Origin: Lasiosphaeris hirsuta
Lineage: Eukaryota > Ascomycota > Sordariomycetes > Sordariales > Lasiosphaeriaceae
Assembly (NCBI GenBank): GCA_030549175.1
Contig: JAUKUA010000003.1
Location: 4,836,001 to 4,900,000 of the forward strand
Length of the DNA: 64,000 nucleotides
Direction of reading: 5' to 3'
The translations under genes and the position numbers were made by a program. Positions 56,263 through 64,000 of this stretch are shown here, piece after piece (positions within the stretch are counted from its first letter, which is position 1; every line of letters starts with the position of its first letter). The notes under the pieces are model-generated. The model saw only the letters and a program-made list of their open reading frames with translations, did no database searches and was not told the DNA's origin.

Positions 56263-57213
56263 GTTGACCCAGTTGGGGTCATGTGGACGAAGAGGAGCAC
56301 CAAAGCGAGCAAGAATTGAAGGCTTTATTGTTGCTGTAATAGGCAATGTACAACGGAATATGTCGGTGGCGTTTCTGTTTATCGAGCGCAAACTACTTAT
56401 GTCGGGCCTATTTATTTTTTTGGAATGGCGTATGGGATCAAAATGGGATTGAGCCACAATGGCTAGGGATATACCACAAAAAGTTACTGCGTTTTTCTAT
56501 GTGTTCCTTTCGTCCTTGCCCCGTTTTAAAGGGCCAGCACCACTGCCAATGGAAAGCTGGGATTGTGGGCTCTGGCAGGTCTTTATGTTTGCTTTGAGCA
56601 AAAGGCTTTTTGCTTCAGACCTAGCGCTGTGTAGGATTTACAGCGGGGGCACTCAATTATTTAGCACCGCTTCGCACCTCTCTTCTCGATTACTACTCTC
56701 AGTCGGTGAGGAAGGGGTGATACCTATCCTTCCAGCCCCGGGGGAGGAAGGGACATTGTAGCTTATCTACCTTGCCAGCATTGACTGAATTGTGACTCGA
56801 TACCATACATTGAAGTCATACTCTCAGCAGGTCCAACCCTGTTTATGCTTGCCATTCGCACTTGATTACCCGGAGGGTGGGTAGAGCTTGAAGTGGTTCT
56901 TTCCCGATCAAGTCCTACCTCATGAGACAACCATCTTTCAAAAGAAGGAGCCACTTGCCCTTCACAGACAGTTATACATATAGTACTCTTTTCCTTCAGC
57001 CCTGAATCCAAGCCATAGACCATTTTCACTCGAGCAACATCACATCCAGCGCTCGTATCATCGCCAGAGGAAATCACCCCTTAGGCATACATTACTTGGT
57101 GTTCTTAGACATATTTTCAACCCATCAACCCCCCAGTAGTCATAGCACAACGGTACAGCCCCCTCCTCGCCGCTTCTCGGCCCTCTACTTCTCCAGCCCG
57201 GGGAGAAGTCACC
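56263..57213. other. spacer between tsc2 and the amino-acid permease
   Basis: tsc2 3' UTR followed by the permease promoter and a long leader rich in CCCC and CATC. No gene is seen. Confidence 0.35.
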
Positions 57214-59265
57214 ATGACAGCCCCAACATCCCCTCCGCCCATCCCCACTCGCTCTTCCTCTAACCGCCGCCCGATCCGCATCCAGTACCTCACTCCAATC
57301 AAGTCTGAAGACCCCACTACCCCCGAACGCACCGAAACTCCCAGCCCCAACCACGCGGATACACTCGCCGACACCAGCCCCATCTCCACACCATGGACAA
57401 CCCCCACGACCAGCACCGATAACCAAGCTCTCAAGCGCGAGATCACAACCCGACAGATGCTCCTCATAGCGCTGGGCGGGTCGATCGGGACGGGACTTTT
57501 TGTCGGGTCCGGCCAGGCGTTGTCAGTGGGAGGGCCGGGCAATCTAGTGGTCAACTTCGCACTTGGGGCAGCAATCGTTGGAATGGCGATGGCGAGTTTA
57601 GGTGAGATGGCAGCAAACTTCCCGGTGGCGGGGGGTTTCTACGAGTATGGGGTTAGGTTTGTGGGGAAGCCTTGGTGAATTATCTTCTTCACCTGCTTGG
57701 CATGCTTGGACTAATACCGCGTTAGGGGGTTCGCAATAGGATGGAACTTTGTGCTCAGCTGGCTGTTGGCACTGCCGTTCGAGCTGATAACCATCGTTGC
57801 CGTCATCCGGTACTGGCGACCTGACATCCAACCGGCTCTGGTGATCGCGCCTTTTCTTATTGTGCTCGCGATGGTGTCGTACAGGGGCGCGAGGTGGTTT
57901 GGAGAGCTAGAGCATTGGCTTGGGCTTGCCAAGGTGGTCTGCATCTCAACGTTTATATGCTTCGCCTTTGCATGTGTCATTGGTGCCGTCGAGAGTGATC
58001 CACGTGGCGCACTAGGAGACCGGTACTGGAGAAATCCAGAGCCGTTTTTGAATGGCTTCGGGGGGTTTCTTTTTACGTTCCGCATAGCGGGCATGTCGTA
58101 CGGTGGGACCGAGTTGTTGGGCTTGGTGGCAGCCGAGTGCAAGTTCCCGCATCGTGTCATGCCCCTAGCAACCAAGGTCGTCTTCTTCCGCCTTGTCGTT
58201 TTCTACGTCGTCACCCTTGTTATGCTTGGTTTCGTGGTCTCATCCAGCGATCCCAATCTGGCTCAGATCGGCCACGGCGCAAAGTATAGCCCCTTAGTCC
58301 TGGCGGCGAACGAGGCAAGGGTGCCTGGACTGGCTCACTTCTTCAACGGTATGATTGTTACGGCACTGGTATCGATGGCCAACACATGCGGCTTTTCGTC
58401 GAGTCGAGCCCTCCAGGCCCTCTGCGCAAGAGGGATGGGCCCAAAGCTCTTGGGGAGGGTCTACAACGGCGTCCCATTTCCAGCATTGGTGGTTTCATTT
58501 GGCTTTGGGACGCTGGCATTCACTACTTGCGCGCCGCAGGGCGAAGAGATATTCGACTTGCTCGTCTCGTTCTCGGCTGTGAGCAACTATCTGACATGGG
58601 CGTCGATTTGCCTGGCACATATTCGTATGCGACATGCCATGTCTGTCCAGGGTCGCAGCACCAATGATCTCATATGGGTCAGCCCGTTTGGGATTTGTGG
58701 CTCGTTCCTGGGTCTCTTTTTCTGTGTAATGGGTTTGATTGCTCATATGCCTTCAATATGGCTAGTCCGCGGCGGAAACCACTCCTACACAAGCTTACCT
58801 GGCAACTCATGGCTTTGTGTTATTTTCTGTCTATTTTCTTGCAGCTTGTTGTTCTACACGATTAAGGAAGGGCTGGACTTCCACCCAATTAATTGGGCGA
58901 ATGATATCGATTTATCAACCGGATTTCGAAGCAGGCAGCAATTGTTGATGGCGGATGAGTTGTATGCCGAGGAGAGAAACAGGAAGCTGGGCCTCTTTGG
59001 GTGGCAAGAGGGTATCACCTGGCAGGAGAGGGCTAGATTTTGCTACGTAAAACCCGCGGGGAAGATCCTTGTGATGTGGCTGAACATGATAGTGGCATGG
59101 GAGAATGCCGAGAATAAATTTCGGAGGAATTGGCAAGCACTCCGGGAGCAGAAGAAAGGAGAAGCGGGTAACGGGGTGTTGAACTCTGGGAGCGAGGACG
59201 TCAACCACGAAGAAAAAAGCTTGGGCAAAATGAACAATGAAGCACGACGTTACAGCAGAGAATAG
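57214..59265 (+). CDS. Amino-acid permease, YAT family (APC superfamily)
   Basis: Proton-coupled plasma-membrane amino-acid transporter; substrate range not predictable. Exons are 57214-57674 and 57726-59265, giving 666 aa, somewhat longer than usual because of an about 70-residue Pro/Thr/Ser-rich cytosolic N-terminus. TM1 begins with the family signature QMLLIALGGSIGTGLFVGSG, followed by SLGEMAANFPVAGGFYEYG. The intron (GTGAAT donor, GTTAG acceptor) splits the Trp codon of KPW-GFAIGWNF. Further hallmarks are GTELLGLVAAE and NTCGFSSSRALQALC. About 12 hydrophobic segments can be traced. The Glu/Lys-rich tail ends RRYSRE, and Lys residues in both tails are possible ubiquitination targets, as in other YATs. 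ATG has context ACCATGA. It lies just downstream of tsc2, a regulator of amino-acid signalling. Confidence 0.94.
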
Positions 59266-60237
59266 AGCCGAGGAAGTCTTGTTCGGAGGGGTCAGGATGC
59301 ATAGTATCACAAGCATGGTTTCTTTTTATCGGAGTGTTAGAATAGGTACGGGTCACATTAGAACTGGATTAAACAACAACGAAGTGTTTGTCCGTCAACC
59401 TCCAATAGAAGTGGACGGAGCATTTCAGAGGTCGATGTGTACCCAAGACAACATATGAAACACGGCTTTCCACAATACCGGGGTGTTTGGGATGTGATGG
59501 TGTCTCTGCCTATGTTAGATTTTGACATGGAGAATAGTTGACTGGACTAATGGGCGCCTTGGAACACATGGGAGTCGACCCTCGATATCCAAAGCAAGAA
59601 TGCCAGGAGACTAAATAACCCGAGTGGGGCCCGAGGCATTAGGCTCTTTGCTGGCATACATCATGATGCCGTCTCCCAAATTTCAACTTGAAGGAAATAG
59701 TCTTGTGGTAAGTTATATTGCAATGGCAGAGACTTGGCAGCACAGAAGACCTTCGGCGGCAGTAACGATCAAGTTGCTTCTGATATTGCCAGACAGAGTC
59801 TAGTAGACCTTTTTGATCTGTCCTCACAAGATAAGAGCTATGATAAATCCGTGTAACGGCTGAAGCACTTGGCCGCACAACCAACTACGCCAACATACAA
59901 AAGGATTGCTAGAATTCCAAGTTGATTGACACCTGGAGCCCAGGAACTGGATTGTATATTGTTGACGGGCAGAGACGCAGCTACACTTATAACTTCTCCA
60001 GTTCCCCAAACAACACTTTGTACAATGCCAAAGAACACTGACATCGTCAAACATCGCTCCATTATTATATGGATATCATAAATACATACATTTACACCTG
60101 GCCAAGTCTGTCGGCCAAAACCCAACGCCATGTCCTTGCAAATACCAGACCCAGGACCCCATTCCAGTCCCATGCACGCATAAGTCCCCAGTCTAGGCAT
60201 AAAAGACGCTGTTCATACATCCCCATGGCGGGTCCGC
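59266..60237. other. convergent spacer between the permease and the coiled-coil gene
   Basis: AT-richer 3' UTR sequence from both sides. Overlapping ORFs (59824-60200 minus) lack features. Confidence 0.35.
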
Positions 60238-61523
60238 TCACTGGCCCGTAGATCCCGTGCTGCTTGCGGCACTAGACGGCCTGGGCGGTGGAATAGGCAT
60301 CATGCTCCCCGAGTCACCCCTCTGCATTGGTACCCCGCCGACCAAGCTCATTGGGAATGTGAGCGTCCCTGGCCGCGACCCTTGCTGCATGCTGTTATCA
60401 CCGCTGCCCATATCCTCCCCCCTCTCGCCCATTTCCCCCCTCCCCCCGCTCATGCTCTCCATATCTCCCAGCGTCCCGCCGGCCGCGGCCGCGGTAGCCG
60501 CCGCATGGGCCTGGTCGGCCAGCTGCTTCTGCAGCTCCTTGAGCCGCCTCTTCTCGGCCGTGTCAATCAGGTCGTCGTCATCGCTCCAGTAGGGGTCGTC
60601 GTCGGCCATCATAGGCAGGGCGAGGCGCTTCCAGAAGCGCAACTCTTGGCGGTGGGCCTTGGCGTCGACGCGGCGCTCCCAGCGGGCCTCGTCCTCGTCG
60701 TAGCGCGTACGGAACATGCGTAGCAGCTCGTTGGCCGTGCCCGCGTGCGCCTGCATCTCCCAGATTTGCTCGCGTAGACGGCAGTTCTCAGCGCGTGCCT
60801 CGGCCAGCTGCGTGCGGTAGTTGCGATGCCACGCCGCCACGTCAGCCACGTGCTTGGCCTTGTAGTCGTGGAACTGCTTAAGCATCGAGGCGATGACCGA
60901 GGCGTACTGCGAGAGGAGGGCGGCGTTGGCGTCGCGGCTGAACTTTGCTTTTTCGAGGGCCTCGGTGAGGAGGGAGACCAGCGCGTCGAGGTTGGGTTCT
61001 TGGGCTGGAGCCGGAGGGGGTCAGCATTTCTTCCGTGTAGGGTTTTGGTGAGGTGGGAATTACCCCTGACATCGTCGGCGGCGGCGTTAATCAGCTCTTC
61101 GTTCCCAAGCGACTGGGATTGGGCGCGGCTGCGCACACGGCCCACGCCGGACACGACGTCTTCGAGGGCCCGCTGGTTCTGGGCGAGCTGGCGGCTCAGC
61201 TCCTCGACCATGCCGTATATGTAGTTGAGCTCGGCCTGGTGGCCTGCCGGGGTCGGGAGGCCGACCATGGCGCCGGGCATGTTGCCGCCGTTCATGCCGT
61301 TCATGAGGAACAGTTGCTGCTGTTGGTGCTGGAGCTGTTGTTGTTGCTGCTGCTGCTGCTGCTGCGACTGCTGGAGCTGCGGATGCAACGCCGATCCGGG
61401 CTGTTCTCGAGCCGACGGAGCCTGGTGTTGCTGGCGGGAAGAAGGGGTCGAAGATGGGGGCGTTGAGTTCGGGGGGTAGAGCAGTGGGTCACTGAATGAT
61501 GGCGGAGCTGGAAAGTTGTTCAT
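60238..61523 (-). CDS. Conserved fungal coiled-coil protein with poly-Q tract, function unknown
   Basis: Not recognised as a named family. Two exons, 61523-61064 and 61004-60238, are joined by a 59-base intron (GTAATT donor, TCCAG acceptor), giving 408 aa. The N-terminus is Pro/Ser-rich (MNNFPAPPSFSDPLLYPP), then a Gln tract at about residues 48-72. A helical region starts at AELNYIYGMVEELSRQLAQN and continues through LEKAKFSRDANAALLSQY and AWHRNYRTQLAEARAENCRL, with heptad-like spacing typical of coiled coils; an acidic block follows (DDDPYWSDDDD). The C-terminus is Gly/Met/Ser-rich and disordered. The gene is divergent from med1 across 912 bp. A scaffold or transcription-related role is only a guess from composition. 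Confidence 0.8.
61312..61376. repeat. CTG/TTG trinucleotide repeat encoding poly-Gln
   Basis: Interrupted CTG and TTG units on the plus strand, read as CAG/CAA in the minus-strand gene and coding its Gln tract. Confidence 0.85.
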
Positions 61524-62435
61524 GGTTGTTTTTTTCTCCTCAGGAGCCCTGCCCCAACCTGCGTCTGGCGTCTGCGTCTGGCGTTTGGCTGGTGGACAAA
61601 GCTCCACTTGCAATCCTTCCGCTGATAAGACTCAAAGAGCAGGGGCGGGCAGTGGGCAGACAGTGAACAGCGAGTCTTCGCTGAGTCGGCGGCGGCTATT
61701 GTGCGTGCGTATCCTGACACCGTTTGCCGATGCGGATTTTGATGGATGGTGCTGGGTTGGGCCTGCCCATTAGACATTTGCGATAACCGCGTCGAGACTT
61801 CCATTTCTAGCCCCTATTTGGGAGCACTGCCGCCCGCGTGCCTTTGGCGCCATTCCAGTTGCGAGATGCGCATTACTTGGCTAGCATGCATTGTCAGTTG
61901 CCCAGTGCCCCCCCGCTCGTTCAAGACAAGGTGCCCGGGAAATGCGCCATGCTACTTGCGCAGAGGAGCATGTGAAAAAGGAGTATACAGCATTATATCT
62001 ACCATCACGCTATAATGTATTTCTTCCCCATATGTCGCGGGAAGACTGCGCATCAGGCGTCGAGGTGCTGCATGGATCTGAGTGACTGGCAAAGAATGTA
62101 GGTTGCGCGGCATGGCGGGGCGGTGGTCCAAGCTCCGACAACCACCCTGGACGTCAACATCTCGAATCTGATGAAAGCTTGCGAACTGGCTTCTTGAGAC
62201 TGATCATTCCGGCCGCTTAACCCCACGTCCAGACTCAAAATTTTTATTTTAAATTTTAAATTTTTTTCTTTGGTAAATAGTGTCTTCGGCAGTTATTCTA
62301 TGAAAAACAGCCACCCTATGCGTCACTTTCGGCACCTTCACTGAATGGGCGGAGTTTTGCTAAGACGTGACGCTCAGGAGGGGCTCATCGCATTTGCTCA
62401 ACCAGTCTGCGCCGCCCCAACCACAATTCACAGCA
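61524..62435. promoter_or_regulatory. divergent spacer between the coiled-coil gene and med1, with AT tract
   Basis: Promoters of both genes. A strongly AT-rich tract with palindromic TTTAAATTTTAAATTT-like sequence lies at about 62236-62280, about 160 bases before the med1 start. No ORF of interest. Confidence 0.4.
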
Positions 62436-64000
62436 ATGGCGACCCCGACGAACATTAAGCATGCTCTCTCCCAGCAAGGGAGGACACCCTCGCAGTCGCA
62501 ACATGGCGCCGTTGCGACGCCGCCCGTTTCGACGCCCTTCTCAGCAGCCCACGCTGCCTTCTCGCCCCACGGTCCCCGTTCATCACCATCGCAAGTTAAG
62601 AAATCGCCCGCGACTGCAACATCAGGCACCGTCATGGGCCACCTCGGGCCGCCGTCCAATACCGCCGTTAACTTTGACAGCCCTTCCGCCGCGGCCGCCT
62701 TTAGTGCTCTACATATTGCCGGTGGGCTCGACCTAAGCCTTCAAGGCCTAGATGCCCTTGGTGCGTTAGGTAGGAGCAATGAAGACGAGAGGGCGAAGCG
62801 GTTAGACGACGTCATTGCCATTCTCAGTGTATGTCTCCGTCTCTCGCTACATGTCCGATGAGAGAGCCTGCTGACACCCAGTAAGCAAAGGCACGGGGTT
62901 GTCAGTGGAGCAGGTCTCGAGCGCCTTGCTAAAAGGCTTGGACTAGAAGTGCTGTGGGAGAATGCTATGGGCGTCGAGGCCAAGCGCCCAGGCACACTCT
63001 ACATGGGCGGCACCGCGTTGGAGCTTAGTATAACCTTCTCCGCACCGAACATTGTTCAGTCGGCCACGCTGAATTTTCCCGAGTCCGCCGACATAGTCCA
63101 GAAACATGCCGGAGACGCCAGCAAAATACTGTCTGACAACCTAACCCTCGAGCCAAACCAGAGCCCTCTGACGAAGGAGATGCACGGCTTCGTTGCCAAC
63201 TTCGAGCGTATGGCCGTATTGGACAAGCTGAGTAGCCCAGGGCTTAACTTGCACGAGGCTGTGGCTGGTATATACGAGAGCCTGAACCGGCTCCACGCGT
63301 GGGAGCTACAGAAGGCGCGGGAAGATCCTACTCTCACGGGAAAGAACGACGAGTACCTTACCAACCTCATCCTCTGCACCAAGAGCGGCCACCCGGCCAT
63401 GAATGCGAGAGACCGGGTCGGCCTAAGTGTCGACTACTGGAAGGAGAAGCGCCTTCTATTGTCGGCGAGCCCGCAGATGGCTGCTCGGATGGCCAAGACG
63501 GAGAAGATCTGGTGCATCCTTATTGGGTGCGCCCCCCTGAGAGACATTGGCGTCAGCCCAGTCAGCCCGGTCCGCGTCTCGGACAAATGGATCGGTATTG
63601 ATATTGAGAAAATCTCCCTTCCCGATGAGCTGTACGCTGGGACTCCAGGCCCGATGCTCGATTGGCTTGAGCCCGATAGCAACTTCATTACGCCCGATCC
63701 ATCCAAGGCCGGCGCTGGGGTTAATGTGCTGCTGGGCCCACAACTACCCGAGGTCGCGTTCCTCGCCACGTTTGACCCTCCCATTCACATCCCCATCCAG
63801 CTGTGGGAGGATATCCGGCAGCTCGGCTGCGGGCTGCGTAATGATATGCAAACGTACAAGACCTTTGACAGCCTGGTGTTCCCTATCGCGCCTGGCACCA
63901 ACTACGACCCGAGTGAGCCACGGAGTATTACTTGCGTCAAGAAGGTGGAGTTCACTCCGCAAGGCGAGGTGCAGTGGTCTCTTAAGACACACCGCAGCAC
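62436..64000 (+). CDS. med1: Mediator complex subunit 1 (Med1), 5' part
   Basis: Subunit of the Mediator middle module, linking activators to RNA polymerase II. Exon 1 is 62436-62828; exon 2 starts at 62886 and runs off the window, so about 502 residues are seen and the C-terminus is missing. The N-terminus is Ser/Thr/Pro-rich (MATPTNIKHALSQQGRTPSQ) with the usual STPFSAAHAAFSPHGPRSSP and AVNFDSPSAAAAF of fungal Med1. The Med1 domain follows: DERAKRLDDVIAIL, GLERLAKRLGLEVLWEN, GTALELSITF, AVAGIYESLNRLHAWEL, LCTKSGHPAM and RVGLSVDYWKEKRLL. The acceptor is CCCAGTAAG: using the first AG would place TAA at the joint, so the second AG at 62885 is required. ATG context is AGCAATGGC. Confidence 0.92.

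Noticed and set aside
55638..56312. 224-codon ORF antisense to the tsc2 3' end
   Set aside because: A shadow of the GC-rich tsc2 coding frame; Ser/Thr/Pro-rich with no domain.
1..64000. CRISPR arrays, tRNA, 5S rRNA, intact transposons
   Set aside because: I scanned for spaced repeats, B-box-like GGTTCRA motifs, 5S-like sequence and terminal repeats by eye and saw none convincing; a covariance-model search would settle the RNA genes.

Overview
This window comes from a filamentous ascomycete, most likely a Sordariomycete. Almost every gene is split by short introns (46 to 128 nt) with GTRNGT-like donors, CTRAC-like branch points and YAG acceptors. The proteins read as Pezizomycotina orthologues, third codon positions are GC-rich, and UTRs and intergenic spaces are long. 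Functions rest on recognised protein families and motifs. Exon chains were worked out by hand from splice consensus plus continuity of the family sequence, so single splice sites can be wrong.

Left part (1-18,750): proteasome alpha subunit PSMA1/Pre5 (-) diverges from endosomal Vps55 (+). Then come a DUF4048 protein (-), a Crb2/Rad9-type tandem-BRCT checkpoint mediator (+), a gamma-glutamyltransferase (+) tail to tail with the mitochondrial monothiol glutaredoxin Grx5 (-), a short-chain dehydrogenase (+), and an alpha-methylacyl-CoA racemase (family III CoA-transferase, +) whose start is offset by one base at a C run.

Middle (18,750-43,200): a 4.0 kb space with no gene I can support, dynamin-like Vps1 (-), the GID ubiquitin-ligase WD40 subunit Gid7/WDR26 (-) with a short coding-like ORF just upstream, a fungal HNH-domain gene (+) cut by an in-frame TAG, a PH-domain protein (-), a 6.8 kb gene-free stretch, and an NDR-family kinase of the Dbf2/Sid2 type (-).

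Right part (43,700-64,000): an S10 serine carboxypeptidase (-) with a TAG in the middle, importin-alpha exporter Cse1 (-) with a probable GC-AG intron, tuberin Tsc2 (+), a YAT-family amino-acid permease (+), a poly-Q coiled-coil protein (-) and the 5' part of Mediator subunit Med1 (+), cut by the window end.

The region is mainly conserved housekeeping and signalling genes: proteolysis, endosome/vacuole traffic, DNA-damage checkpoint, nuclear transport, TORC1 control and Mediator. Three accessory genes carry reading-frame lesions (CoA racemase, HNH, carboxypeptidase). I saw no CRISPR array, intact transposon, rRNA or convincing tRNA, and no clear new multi-gene system. The best leads are the two amber codons, the conserved-looking upstream ORF at gid7, the apparent lack of a Tudor domain in the Crb2-like protein, and several unusual splice sites.
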